Of a stretch of DNA of 64,000 nt, positions 51,479 through 63,608 are shown one piece after another. Origin of the DNA: Euclidia mi (lineage: Eukaryota > Arthropoda > Insecta > Lepidoptera > Erebidae). How positions within the stretch are numbered: the stretch's first letter is position 1; every line of letters begins with the position of its first letter. The stretch lies in assembly GCA_944739405.2 (NCBI GenBank), contig OX123187.2, positions 45,488,394 through 45,552,393 on the forward strand, written 5' to 3'. Position numbers and translations under genes: made by a program. The notes under the pieces are model-generated. The model saw only the letters and a list, made by a program, of their open reading frames with translations, ran no database searches and had not been told where the DNA came from.

Positions 51479-52337
51479 TATCCATCACCACATGGAAAAA
51501 TACCAAGCTAAAATTATATAGTAGCTATCCTAATTCTTCGCATACTTCTAATTTGTTGTACAAAATATTATTATGATGTCCAAATTGAAGCGCAAACTTA
51601 GCATAATCTGGTTTTCTATATTTATCTGAAATCCTACAAATATATTACTAGTTAATGCATCTATTTCGCCTTTTTGTATAGTCAACAAATCACGGTACTC
51701 CGTAGTTAATAGTTTTGTTTGGAAAGTTCGAGTAGGCTGCTTTACGTAAAGCCGTATTGCGGGCTGAAAATGAACTTCTTGACTCTCTGATATCCTGGTA
51801 CGAATAACCTCTGAACGCTAGTTTCATGCCCCTTCCGCGCAGGCAGTAAAATGGAGAGAATAAAAAAGATATTAAAAGGTTTGCCATAGATAAGATACAA
51901 ATAATTTTGGTATAATATCATCATGCATTTGAATCTAATGAAGTGCGTAGTACTCGATAGTGGTAGAGGTGTTTATTAGAAATTTTTAAATTATTAAATA
52001 CTGATAAGCGATGACTTACAGTTTTATTGTAGGCAAAGCGTAGTATGTCTCTAGTCATTCTTTAATTATTAATAATTGCGCTTGCACTTGTCGGGTACAA
52101 TAAAGTTAATAAGCCGAAATGAACAAAAACTTCCATGCAAACCGTCCTCAAAACCTCCCCGACAAAGGTAAAATTAAAAGCAAAGAAATTACTAAACCAG
52201 GATGAAAAAAATACTATCCACTGAAAGGTTTGAAGTTAGTGCCAGGCCATGGTATAATCGCAAGTTTTATACAGATATTTCATTTATAACCAGTATTCAT
52301 TTCATTGTACTATTTATATCCATAAGTAATATTATTA

Positions 52338-53067
52338 GCACACTTAAAATCTTACCTGTACCGTGCCTTTATATAATGGAGATATGCCTACTCATAAAAA
52401 GAAATACGACAGTCTTTACAAAATTCGACGAATCGTCCAGACACAAACACAAATTTAAATTGCCTCACATACATTTAGAACTGTTCAGAAGAAACGCATC
52501 ATCATCATCATCAGCCCTTAACAGTCCACTACTGGACAAGGCCTCTCCTTTAAAAGAAGGAATTGGCCTTCTATACCACGCTGGCCAAACGGGTTGGTAT
52601 AGGGTTTGTATCAAGTTTTCCTTCTCTTACAGTGGTGTTCTCTGCATAATATGCTCCCTCTGTCGGCTCTTACGAAACCTATGGGATGATATGGGGTGGT
52701 GACAATCCGTATTCTTAATCCATCAACCACCCGGACAGACATGCATACTGCATGGCAATTAAATTATATAACCATCTCCCCCAATCTATAAAAGAACTAC
52801 CCATAAGTGTTTAAAAAGAAATTGTTTGAATTATAACTTAGTAAAACATACTATAGCATTAAGGAATATTTTGAAGACAGATTCATACCCTAATTATAAA
52901 ACTGTTTAATTATCTAAGAATGTATAAATTTTCTTTTGTAATGCCATTATGATATTTTTAGTACCATTTGCACGTCCCATTGGACAGACTATGCCGAAAG
53001 CAATATTATGTAAATTATGACATCTGTAACACCATATTCAAGCAAATAAATAATTTCATTTCATTTC
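52338..53067 (+). pseudogene. Jockey/CR1-type LINE 3' end, unit B only
   Basis: Decayed C-terminal coding: ILPVPCLYIMEICLLIKRN, HKFKLPHIHLELFRR, then after a nested insertion IKLYNHLPQSIKELPISVFKK and YYSIKEYFEDRF. The tail is AAATAATTTCATTTCATTTC. The uninterrupted site is preserved in A (49,326) and C (58,247). Confidence 0.8.
52497..52727. mobile_element. Nested (TCATCA)n-tailed repeat inside the LINE
   Basis: Begins (ATC)n-CAGCCCTTAACAGTCC and ACTACTGGACAAGGCC, then AGGGTTTGTATCAAGTTT, also related to 47,806-47,930. It interrupts the LINE reading between LELFRR and the KLYNHLP block. Confidence 0.65.
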
Positions 53068-54403
53068 ATATGTCTCTTGTTCACGATTGAATTGGTGGCA
53101 AAAAAACTAGTTCAAAAATTACGGAGCAATCGAGAGGTACATAAAAAATATAGTCATCCAACAGAGAACTGCCTCCTATTTTTTTAAGAAGGAGATCTCA
53201 TTCCTTTGTAACTGTCATCTAATCATATTGATATAATACGAATCTTTATACACTTATTACATTAGATATACAGTATCTTAACAGTACTGAAATCAGTAGA
53301 TATGTAGGTATGTCATATTTTGTCAAAAGATCGATAGATGGAGATTAGATATTGAGTCGATAACTAAAAGAGTTTGACTTAATATGTAATGTTATTTCAT
53401 AGTGACAACAGAAACTTATTTCGTTTATTAGAATTTTCACTTAATACATACCTATTGCAGTTAATAAAATGACAATTAAATGTAGTAAATTAACCAATAT
53501 TATGAAAAGCGTCGATTATCTTGGACAGCGCATTATATTACATAAATGATAAAAGCGGCCTAAGATCTATCTGCCACTTGATTTAACCTGCGTTTTACTT
53601 GCGTGTAAGCCAACAACAATAATAATATGTGTAGCTCTACTAAATGTTGCTAATTGTAGTAAGCAGTAACACGAAATACGATAAACGATATTACATATGT
53701 ACCAACAGTTGGTGAAGAAATCTTTTTTAAAGTTTTTGTAGTAATAGACCTTTGTATGTTTTACCCTAATCTTTGTATTGCGTAGTGGATTTTTATGTAA
53801 GTACTAAGGAGGTAGATAAAAAAGTATTTTTTTCGCCACATAATCTCAAGTTACATTATGCCATTGCACGAAAACTATGTTCATATATTTGTGACACACC
53901 AAAATAAATTAATTAAATACATGTGAAAGTTACGTTAACTTTGTGATAAAGATTATGTGAAGAGATCGTGAAATCCATACTAGTTGTATATGTATATAAA
54001 CTAAGTATACTTGTGTAGGTATTTTTATAATAAATATATTATTGTTATAGCTACTAGCCAGGTGGGTTTAGTCATATCACGGTTTCATAAAGACGAGTTA
54101 AGTATTATTAATGAAATTGATTACCTAGTAAGTCAATAGTCAGCCTATTACCCATTTTAGAAATAAATATGTTAAGATTAAATAGATTTTACTGTCTGCC
54201 AGCAATATTATAAAATACGATCAAGGATCGCCACTATTACCTATACAGTAGAATCGAATGGCTAAAAGCTATGAAAACTAGACACAAAATAGTTTTTCGA
54301 AGCAGAAAATATATCGTTACCTTGTACACTTGTATTACTTATATTATTTTATAAAACGGTATTTGAAAATAAAAGTGAAATATGATGAGAAGACTGATAT
54401 CGT

Positions 54404-54590
54404 GACTACGTCACGGCATGTGTACAGCCTGGCATGTCATACCACACTGTACTGTTAATGATAATTCGGCAGCTTTTAGCATTTAGGCTGAACACCCTTT
54501 TCTTCGGGATTCGCTCATATTCCTTCCACCACCCTCCAAACTCATTTTTGAGTGGTTGAGAAAGACCCAGGCAAATTGAGGTTCCCATCC
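54404..54590 (-). other. Unrecognised ORF shared by units B and C (B copy)
   Basis: Encodes EFGGWWKEYERIPKKRVFSL and INSTVWYDMPGCTH. Similar to 59,810-59,999, which has smoother residues (KNYERFPKKR, NYQDIINSTVWYGMPG). No family recognised. Most differences change residues, so at least this copy looks unconstrained. Confidence 0.35.
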
Positions 54591-55252
54591 CAGTGATACA
54601 AAAAAAAATCTATAAAAATACTGTTACGATCTAATCTAGTTTTTCGTATAATAATATTCAGATATTCGTAGTTGTAAAAATTTAATTAATTTTTAGGAAA
54701 ACTATTAAAATGCCTTTGGTACAGACTCATTTCGTCTGCAAACTGCAAATGACTTTACGGATACTCTATTAGTAATCTATCACTGTTTTGTCCTTTCATT
54801 TTCGTAAATATTAATATCACTTTACATTATTTTTGATTCGTGTGTATCCATACTGGCCTTCTTATACTTATTAATAATGATCCCATTCATATTCTCGAGC
54901 TTAGCGATGATACAAACTATAACAATAGTGCACATGACACGAGTAGCGGGTACTTTACGCAAACATTTCGTAGGCTCTTTGGCGGTCGGTTTTAGATGTA
55001 ACCCGACCATCGCCACCGCTCTCTCTAATTCGCTGCTACCCAGTGCCTAAGTACTAAGGGCCCAGCGGCCGCTGGAAGCTGTTACAGATTTAGATCTAGA
55101 CTGAAGAGTCCTTACGCACATATGTTGTCCCGGTATTTAGGTACATTACGTACCGAAGCGGTACATGTCTACGAATTTAACCGTTTATTGGACAGTTTTG
55201 GAAAGGTACTAAAACTATAATTGCGCGGATGCTAGCGCACTATAGATTATTA

Positions 55253-55325
55253 AGCGGACACTTTGCTGTCTAGCACTATGCCGAGTGTCGTGGGTTCGAT
55301 TCCCATACGAGACAATACTTGATGT
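55253..55325 (+). mobile_element. SINE-like tRNA head in unit B
   Basis: CTGTCTAGCACTATGCCG then GGGTTCGATTCCC (B box) and ATACGAGACAATACTTGATG. The homologous remnant in unit C is at 60,630-60,705, so it predates that duplication. Confidence 0.6.
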
Positions 55326-55489
55326 GATTTGTGACCAAAATTACTTTTCTGATCTAGGTGTCTTTGTGTCAGTATATTGAATGTTAGTGATGTCCACAGT
55401 AAATTTTCTTGCTTTCTTCTTTTAAAAAAATCTACTTATTGCAAATACATAACACGGACTTGCCGCAAATATAGGTAAAACTGAATATG

Positions 55490-56471
55490 GAAGAATTATT
55501 GGACGCATCTCAGTTATATTGGTTGAAATTTTAGTCTTATTTTGGACTGAATCCTCAATGAAGCCTGCGGCGACTGTGCTGGATTTCCAGCCTCCATGTC
55601 TTTTTAACGTTGTCATGTTTGCCCCAGAATCGGCTAAAGGTGTTACTGACGTTCGTCTATCACAATGGCTGGTATACTGATCACAGTTTGGTTAATTCAA
55701 ATATATTGCTATCTGCTTCGGCATACCTGAGATTTTATTTTTACCTATCACTTGTTTATAGCATTTTCCCTTCTGGTAGTTGAGAAAAAAACGGTCCGTT
55801 TTTACATCAATAGGTCACATTTTTTGATATTTCTTTACTATTTGTGTAAACTCTTCTTATACTACAAACCAGCGCTCAATATTTGTTTTTGTTTTAGTCA
55901 GTTTTACTAGTAATAATTAATAATTGGCCTTGACTTTCAAATTTATGAGTTCACTGCTTCTGCAAGCGCCGCTTATACCGAGTAGGTATAAATACCACCT
56001 GTGAAAACAGGTAATTTTTTTGTATTTGTGTAATAAATACGTTCATTTTTAGAATAAATCCATAAATACTTAGATAAACTTATCTTTACTGCCAAATATA
56101 TCTCTTCAGGAGCATCATTTAAAATTCTTTCCACTTTATGACAGGTGGAAACCTTTGATTTCCTACTCTTGAACCCCTGAGACTGTCTTTTCAAAAATGA
56201 TGTTAAATTGTTTTTTTTTTCAAATTTACATTGTGTTTTACACTAAGTGTGCTCTTGAGCATTGAATATCGGCTCCATAGCGTAGAAGGCTGTAGTTTTC
56301 TAGTCCATTAAAATATGTAAGAAATACACTTTCGGAAAACGATTTTATATTCTTCTCTGCTCGCCACTTCATAAAATCATTGTATGTGTTTATATATCTT
56401 TCTTTTGAGATTTCTGGCAAAAGATTTTCGCTTACACAATTTGTCAACATTTCATAATCGCTTGAACTCAT
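55490..56471 (-). pseudogene. Crypton-type tyrosine recombinase, decayed
   Basis: Read from ATG at 56,471 leftward. An N-terminal SAM-like region (LLPEISKERYINTYNDFMKW, FSESVFLTYFNGL) leads to KSRKSKVSTCHKVERILNDA-PEEIYLAVK. Then FLNYQKGKC-type and NKISGMPKQIAIYLNLPN blocks lead to the catalytic end SHCDRRTSV (H-x-x-R), LKRHGGWKSSTVAAGFIEDS. About 320 codons, close to the usual Crypton enzyme length, with frameshifts and a stop. The Tyr nucleophile expected after GGW-x6-G is Phe. These enzymes cut and rejoin DNA for Crypton DNA transposons. Lies between duplication units B and C. Confidence 0.75.
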
Positions 56472-57535
56472 TTTTAATAGGTATTCAAATCTTAGCATAA
56501 AAGATTAATAGGGTAAACTATAGTAATGCTGGCACCCCCCAATGATTGGCACTCTGCTGAATTATCCTGAATATTAGGAAAATCTTATATTATTATGTCA
56601 CAGAAATACATTCATAAGCAGGATTAACCTATTTCTTATACACAGAACAAATATTTAAATCTTAACTATGAACCATTTTTCTTTAACAACTGTTGTAAAA
56701 AAATGTTAGAAAAATTGCCTAAAAAATGAATGAAATGTTTAGGTTAGGTAGTTACTTTCCGAAGCGAAAAAATATATGTTTAATTCATTTTACACAATAG
56801 TACCTATTTATTTGTATCTGTTATCTTCATTAAAGCTTAATAAACGTTAGTTTTGCGCTATTACATATTATATGGATCGTCTTTTCCGATAGTGCCAATG
56901 ACTATACTTAAAAATTGTTCAACAACATAGTCATTGGCACATTTTAGAACCATGTTTTTTTCAGATTTTTGTTTGTTTTCCGTCAAATTCGCATACAAAC
57001 AGCTTTAGATTGTATATTTCTTCGCATTTTACACCCAACTTACCATAGTAAGGTCGTACAGAGATGGCAACCTTTCTCTACAAAGTACCCAGAAATCAGG
57101 ACAGATATCGCTTAAAACAAAGAACTTAGAATAGACAAAAATATTACGAATAAAATGCTTGAGAGAAACTGAAACAGGGCTCATTTGCTACAATGTATCT
57201 AAGAGACAAGATGAGCTACATTAGAAAAATATGCCGAAAGAAAGATAAAACGTGGTAAATGTATATGGAAATAAATATGGAACTCACCGCGTAATTGTTG
57301 CGGCTTATTCCGCTCAAAGAAGTTTGCGCTAAGTTCACACTGGCTGTTTAGAAACTCACATGGCCGCAGATTTTATATATATTAGTTTTTTTACATAAAA
57401 CTATTCACAGCTGACAGCAGTTCTATTTTTAAAGTTCATTCCGGCCCTAAGTTGGAGAGTAATTTGTATGAGTTTTCTCTATGGAGAGAAGCAGCATTTT
57501 CCACCCAATAATCAGATTAAAACAACACTACTTTC
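56472..57535. other. Flank of the Crypton remnant
   Basis: AT-rich. Includes an inverted repeat GTGCCAATGACTA (56,892-56,904) and TAGTCATTGGCAC (56,928-56,940), with related TTGGCAC at 56,544. No gene. Confidence 0.45.
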
Positions 57536-57925
57536 CGAGTATGAGAAATTAAAAGATATTAAAAGGTTAGCCAAAGATAAGATATAAATAAATTTGGTAA
57601 AATATCATCGTGAATTTGCATTTAATGAAGGGCTTAGTACTCGATAGTGCGTCGTTGGTTGTAATTGCTCTTGCACTTGTCGGGTACAACAAAGTTTATA
57701 AGCCGAAATGAACAAAAATTTCCATAAAAACCGTGTTCAAAATCTCTGTGACAAAGGTAAAATAAAAAGCAAATAAATAAGTTAACCAGGATGAATTTGC
57801 ATATAATAGGTATTATAAAATATTATACACCGCTATTACTCTTATTTACTATCCACTGAAAGGTTTGAAGTTGGTGCCAGGCCAAGTATGGTATACTCGT
57901 AACTTTTATACAGATATTTCATTTA

Positions 57926-58197
57926 TTGCCTCCGTGGTCCAGTGGATAGCGTATGCGACCGCTGATCGGAGGTCCCGGGTTCGATTCCCGGGTCGAGCAA
58001 AAGTGTTACTGGGTTTTTCCGAAAACTCAGTAGCAGCCCGGAGTCTGGTGATGTGCCCGGTAACGGCAATAGGCTCGCCCCCCTATTGCGTGGGACCTAA
58101 AAAATCATGGCGAAATGTGGGTGTAATAAACAAAACACCTTTGCCTACTCCTTCGGCGTTACAGGCGTGAGTCTATAAATAAAAAAATAAAAAAAAA
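57926..58197 (+). mobile_element. Full-length tRNA-derived SINE with 7-bp target duplication
   Basis: TCATTTA at 57,919-57,925 and 58,198-58,204; A and B show the empty site. Head TGCCTCCGTGGTCCAGTGG with A box TGGTCCAGTGG at 57,935-57,945 and B box GGTTCGATTCC at 57,978-57,988, spaced as in tRNA genes. The body is followed by the tail CTTTGCCTACTCCTTCGGCG and CAGGCGTGAGTCTATAAATA and A-rich end. 272 bp. Confidence 0.95.
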
Positions 58198-59729
58198 TCA
58201 TTTACAACCAGTATTCATTTGAACTATTTATATCCATAAGTAATATTATGTCTCTTGTTCACGATTGAATTGGTGGCAAAAAGAGTAAGTTCACAAATTA
58301 CGGATCAATTGAGAGGTACATACATAAAAATATAGTCATCCAACATTGAACTGCCTCCTATTTTTCTAAGAAGGAGATCTCATACCTTTGCAACTGTCAT
58401 CTAATCTTATTGATATAATAAGAATCTTTATACACTTATTACATTAGATATACAGTATCTTAACAGTACTGAAATCAATAGATATGTAGGTATGTCATAT
58501 TTTGTCAAAAGATTGATAGATGGAAATTAGATAGTAAAGTCGATAACTAAAAGAGTTTGATTTAATATGTAAGAAATGTTATTTCATAGTGATAACACTA
58601 AACTTATTTTGTTTATTAGAATTCTCACTTAAATACAGACCTATTGCAGTTAATAAAATGCCAATTAAATGTAGTAAATTAACCAATATAACGAAAAGCT
58701 TCGATTATCTTCGACAGCGCATTATTTTACATAAATTATAAAAGTTGCCTATCTATTGATTTAACCTGCGTTTTACTTGCGTATATACGCCAACAACAAT
58801 ATGTGTAGCTCTACTAAAATGTTGTTAATTATAATAAGCAGTAATACGACCTACGATAAACAATATTACCTATGTTACCTTTTAAAGTTTTTAAAGTTTC
58901 AAGACCTTTGAATTTTGTATCTGTATCTTTGTATTAGGTAGTGGGCTTTTTTTTCAAATTACATTAGACCATTACACGTAAAATATATACATCATGCACC
59001 AAAATAAATTATATTTGTATCGATAGTTCCAGCAAACAACTACTCAAATTATGTAAACACTGCTACGTAACAAAACGCTACGAGCAATCCGTGAGTATTT
59101 CGCAGTGCGGTGAAATCGTAGCGGCGATTCGTGTAGGCGTTCGTAGCGATCGCGGGGCATGTAGACTCGACGCTACGCAGCCTGAAAGGGCACCCCTTGT
59201 CAGTTATGTAGTCTTAGTACCCGTAACCACAAAGCCTTTGGGTGATAATATCTGAATTCCACACATGTGAAAGTTACGTTAACTGTGTGATAAAGATTAT
59301 TTGAAGAGAATAAAATTAAGCTTAGAAGTATTTCTTGATATTATTATACCTATTTATAACATCTTAAAATCGTGAAATCCATACTAGTTATATATGTATA
59401 TAAACTAAGTATACTTGTGTAGGTATTTCTATAATAAATATATTATTGTTATAGCTACTAGCCAGGTGGGTGTAGTCATATCACACGGTTTCATAAAGAC
59501 GAGCCAAGTATTAATGAAATTAATTAGTAAGTCAATAGTCAGAGCCTATTACCCATTTTAGAAATAAATATGTTAAGATTAAATCTTTGTTAATAGATTT
59601 TACTGTCTGCCAGCAAAATTATAAAATACGACCAAGGATTGCCACTATTATTAAACTACAGTAGAGTCGAATGGCTAAAAGCTATGAAAACTAGACACAA
59701 AATAGTTTTTCAAAGCAGAAAATATAAAG

Positions 59730-59999
59730 TTACCTTGTACACCAATGACTTATAAATATGAAACGGTATTTGAAAATAAAAGTGAAATATGACGAGATGG
59801 CTGATATTGAGAACGCCATAGTATGTGTACAGCCTGGCATGCCATACCACACGGTACTGTTAATGATGTCTTGGTAGTTTTTAGCACTTAGGCTGAACAC
59901 CCTTTTCTTCGGGAATCGCTCATAGTTCTTCCACCAGCCTCCAAACTCAACTTTGAGTGGTCGAGGAAGACCGAGGAAATTTGATTTTCTTCGATACAA
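59730..59999 (-). other. Unrecognised ORF shared by units B and C (C copy)
   Basis: 89-codon frame with FLGLPRPLKVEFGGWWKNYE, RFPKKRVFSLSAKNYQDIIN and STVWYGMPGCTH. A pyrimidine-rich stretch and AG precede it on the minus strand, so it could be an old exon. Function unknown; could equally come from an unidentified element. Confidence 0.35.
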
Positions 60000-60934
60000 A
60001 AAGAAAAAAGAGTTGCAAGAATAAATCTAGTTGAACGCGGTGACACCGCGACATCTTTAGTACCTAGTCGTAAAAATGTGGTTATTTGTTACAAAAACTA
60101 TCAGAATGCTTTCTGTACAGACTGATTTCGTCTCCAAACTGCAAATCACTTTACGGATACTCTATCACTGTTTTGTCCTTTCATTTTCGAACATATTTTT
60201 ATCACTTCATATAATTTTTTATTCGTGTATATCTTTACTGGCCCTCTCTATACTTATAAATAATCATCCCATTAATTTTGTCGAGCTTAGCGATGCTACA
60301 AACTATAACAGTAGTGCACATGACACGAGTAGCGGGTATTTTACGCAAACATTTCCCGCAGGCTCTTTGTCCGTCGGTTTTAGGTGTAAACCAACCATCG
60401 CCGCGGCTCTCTCTAATTCGGTGCTACCCAGTACCTAAGTACTAAGAGCCCAGCGGACGCTGCAAGCTGTTACAGACCGAGATCTAGACTGAAGAGTCCT
60501 TACGTACATATGTTGTCCCGGTATTTAGGTACATTACGTACCGAAGCTTACGTCTACGAATTTCACCGTATGGTGGAACGTTTTGCGAAAGTACTAAAAC
60601 TATAACTGCGCGGATGTTAGAGGACATTATTTAGCAGGCACTTCGCTGTTTAGTACTATGCTGAGTATCGTGGGTTCGATTCCCATATAAGACAATACTT
60701 GATGTGACCTACAAATTGCTTTTCTGACCTGGGTGTCTTTGTGCCAGTAGATTGAATGTAGCTACGTGAAGTCCTTCGCGATGTCCATTTATTTCGTGAA
60801 TTGCCTGTTTTAAAAAATACATTAGGTACATGCAAATACATTACATGGACTTGCATCGAAAAAAAAACTTAAATAACTGAATATGGATGAATTACTGGAT
60901 GCATTGCCACGCCACTCTATATAGTATATTTTTA

Positions 60935-61222
60935 TTTATATTTTATAGACTCTCGCCTGTATCCCCGAAGGGGTTGGCAGAGGTGTAGTAAATACTACAC
61001 CCACATTTCGCCATGAATTTTTAGGTCCCACGTAAAAGGGGTATAGGGTAATAGGGGGCGAGCCTATTGCTGTTACCGGGCACATCACCAGACTCCAGGC
61101 TGCTAGTGCTACTGAGTATTCGGAAAAACCCAGTAACACTTTTGCCCGACCCGGGAATCGAACCCGGGACCTCCGATCAGCAGTCGCATACGCTGCTACG
61201 CATACTGGACCACGGAGGCAGT
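60935..61222 (-). mobile_element. tRNA-derived SINE, full length, minus strand
   Basis: Minus strand: CTGCCTCCGTGGTCCAGTA (A-box region), GGTTCGATTCCCGGG (B box), body CAAAAGTGTTACTGGG, tail TGCCAACCCCTTCGGGG and CAGGCGAGAGTCTATAAA. Target duplication not resolved because the flanks are AT-rich. Confidence 0.85.
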
Positions 61223-62677
61223 CTGTATAATTATTATACAGTTAAAATATTTATTTTCTGCAGTATTTTACTGCATGATTTTGAATTTAAAATACACGAT
61301 TAAACACCATATAAAATTAAAGAAGGCAAGAGTGGAAAAATAATTATTGATTTCGCCAATTTATGATTATAGTGTTTTAGTATAAATACGACGCCTATCA
61401 CATTTTTGTGAAACATCTTTGCCTATTAAAATATAAATAAAACAAGATATAAAATGGGAGCTTGGTTTCAATTTCGGAACATTAACTTAGTGGAATAATC
61501 CGCTTTAAATCAATTTTCAAGGTTTACATATTGATTTGTTTTCGCGTAGGTAGCTACCCCAACAGACGCCTACGTCATTGTTCTCCACCCACCTCCTGCA
61601 TGTGTATGTGTGCCTAGTAGCTACAACCCCGAGTTAAACCATGGCGCAATACGTCACGGATTGCGCACCAATCCCGTAATGCTACGTCACCGGAGGCAAC
61701 GTACGAACATCGGTCTAGTCCAGGGCCACGCTGAATTTGTAACGCTTCATGAGATGCTTCTATTTTAGGGTAGGTACTCGTCCCTAACTAAACTGGGACC
61801 TCTAACTTCCATTCCAGTCTAAATTAAAGGCCCTTATGTCAATGTAAATTAGGTAAGAAATCTTATTGTTTTCGTTCAATTCTTACAAAAAAGCAGAGCA
61901 CTTTTTGCTAACATAAGTACATATTTTACGAATAAAATCACGACCATTTAATAAAGCAGACCTCACTGTAGATAGGTATACAAAAGTGTTATAAAATCAA
62001 TCTAGACAGACACGCACACATTGTCAGAACACGCGACGTACCGTGACGCGATCGATAGCCACCCTTCATGACGTCAGAGGGTTGTATTGATTTTCTTCAA
62101 CAGAATACCCTAACGTTTCTGTCGCCCTGGCATCTAAGTATGCCGAGAAAAGCGTCAGCTCGCGGAAAACTTGAGAAACCGCTGGAAAATCTTAAGGAAA
62201 AGACTTGTTTTCTTTCAGTACTTTGTAGTCTTTGATTTATCGTCGTAAATGAATCGGATCCATTTTCTATGTTTACGATTCATATTATATACGAAGTGAA
62301 GATGTCCTATATCCTCACTAGTGTGTAGTTGCACTACACACTAGTGGGGATACAGCATACAGCAGATAAGTACATGTGTCCTTATGTAGTTAGTTACGTG
62401 CATGTATCTGACTTACGTGAGGGGACTGTCAACGTGTTCATAAAGTTTATTAAGGAAGTATTCCCGCATAACTAGTAAATTACCACCAGTGAGGCATCGC
62501 CAGTCGAGTGTTGATCATTTCGGAGCCCGCCCACGTGCTAGGACCACTTCGCCTTCACTTTATCCGCCGGGCTAATCTGTCGAACATCTCCTTTCGCGTC
62601 TTACTCCCTAGTACTCCCGGTTGAGTTTATCCGAAATATTATCCCTTAATATCCGGGTTATCCCTACGTTTAATGCG
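61223..62677. other. Upstream region of the lipocalin-like gene
   Basis: AT-rich with a GC-richer patch at 61,560-61,740. Contains a hairpin at 62,312-62,350 (arms TCCTCACTAGTGTGTAGT and complement, 17 of 18 paired, loop TGC). The promoter should lie in the last few hundred bases. A pyrimidine-rich 5' leader reads to 62,677; no clear TATA. Confidence 0.4.
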
Positions 62678-62920
62678 ATGGCGTATTATGCTGTTGTATT
62701 GGTAACTTTGGCTTGGGGTCTAGTGCAATGTTACAGTCAATACAGTTTCGAAAGTCACAAGTATTGCGACGATTTGTCGCCATTTTATGGTAATTTAAGT
62801 TTGGATCAAATAACCGGTGTCTGGTACGGTGTAGAAAAAATACCGCATTCGAGAGGTGAATATAAAATCGAATATACGCAGGAGTGCTTTTATATTGACA
62901 TCAAGGAGAGATACATTGAG
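62678..62920 (+). CDS. Lipocalin-like secreted protein, first exon
   Basis: ATG 62,678 opens an 81-codon exon ending in IKERYIE at a phase-0 donor (GAG|GTTTGT). The first 17-20 residues (MAYYAVVLVTLAWGLVQC) form a signal peptide. Then come YCDD (Cys30), the lipocalin GxW motif in ITGVWYGVEK (Gly47-Trp49) and a second Cys70 in TQECFYID, typical of strand A and B of an insect lipocalin that binds small hydrophobic ligands outside the cell. The frame continues 9 codons into the intron and stops. Remaining exons are beyond the window or not recognisable in the last 1 kb. An upstream in-frame TTG is not a start. Confidence 0.7.
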
Positions 62921-63397
62921 GTTTGTGATATTTTGTTTTCTTTATAGTCTTATTAGTCTTATGAATTGTAATCAATTAGTTTACTCTTGTAGTGTACTCA
63001 AACTACTAACCATTAATAATATACCGGTATGTTTTAAACAACATACTAGTGTATTAGTGGTTAAAATAATACGTCTCCTAAAATATAGGTCCGACATAAA
63101 AAATATTCAGTACAATGAAACCATTATTTTTGTTGTTTATACAGAAAAGGTAAATTTAATATTTTTCAAGTTTTTGACAATTTAGGTATAGATATGCCTA
63201 CTGAAGTACCTATTGAATTTTGTAAAATGGTAATCATTCTGATAAGTTTGTTATTGCTTGCTACAAATGTTTAAAAAATGCCACATTTATGGAAGCAAGT
63301 CGTTTAACACCTAAGTAATGAGTTATGTAGTTTAATGAAGATAAAGTCACAACAAGTCATAAACATAATCACAAGCGTCTGAATTGCATTCGTTAGC
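62921..63397. other. Lipocalin-like gene, start of intron 1
   Basis: AT-rich intron sequence. A 109-codon open frame at 62,856-63,185 overlaps the exon in another frame and is not protein-like. Confidence 0.5.
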
Positions 63398-63608
63398 AGA
63401 GATTCCCGGGTCGGGCAAAGTGTTATTGGGTTTTTCCGTTAGGAAATTCTCAGTAGCAGCACGGAGTCTGGTAATGTTCCCGGTACGGCAATAGGCTCGC
63501 CTCCTATTATGTGGGACCTAAAAATTCCTGGCGAAATGTGGGTGTAATCTTACACCTCTGCCTACCCCTTCGGGGATACAGGCGTGAGTCTATATAAAAT
63601 AAATAAAA
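63398..63608 (+). mobile_element. tRNA-derived SINE, head truncated
   Basis: Starts inside the B box (GATTCCCGGGTCGGGCAAAG), then the full body CTCAGTAGCAGCACGGAG and the cleanest tail in the window, CCTACCCCTTCGGGGATACA and GGCGTGAGTCTATATAAA with (AATAA)n. In intron 1 of the lipocalin-like gene. Confidence 0.9.

Larger units (their letters stand above)
50441..55505. repeat. Segmental duplication, unit B
   Basis: Aligns with A from its start and with C from about 51,850. It lacks the 280-bp GC-containing block that A (50,225-50,440) and C (59,015-59,215) share. It carries its own SINE (51,205) and LINE (52,338). It ends where similarity to C stops, at TGGAAGAATTATTGGACGC. Confidence 0.85.
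57540..60905. repeat. Segmental duplication, unit C
   Basis: Begins in mid-unit (homologous to about 48,830 in A and 51,850 in B) and runs to GGATGAATTACTGGATGC. It keeps the GC-containing block that B lost, plus a segment at 59,215-59,270 not seen in B. It has its own SINE at 57,926. Confidence 0.85.

Noticed and set aside
55253..55325. Genuine tRNA gene
   Set aside because: A- and B-box-like words are present, but the cloverleaf arms do not close and related heads recur as SINE remnants.
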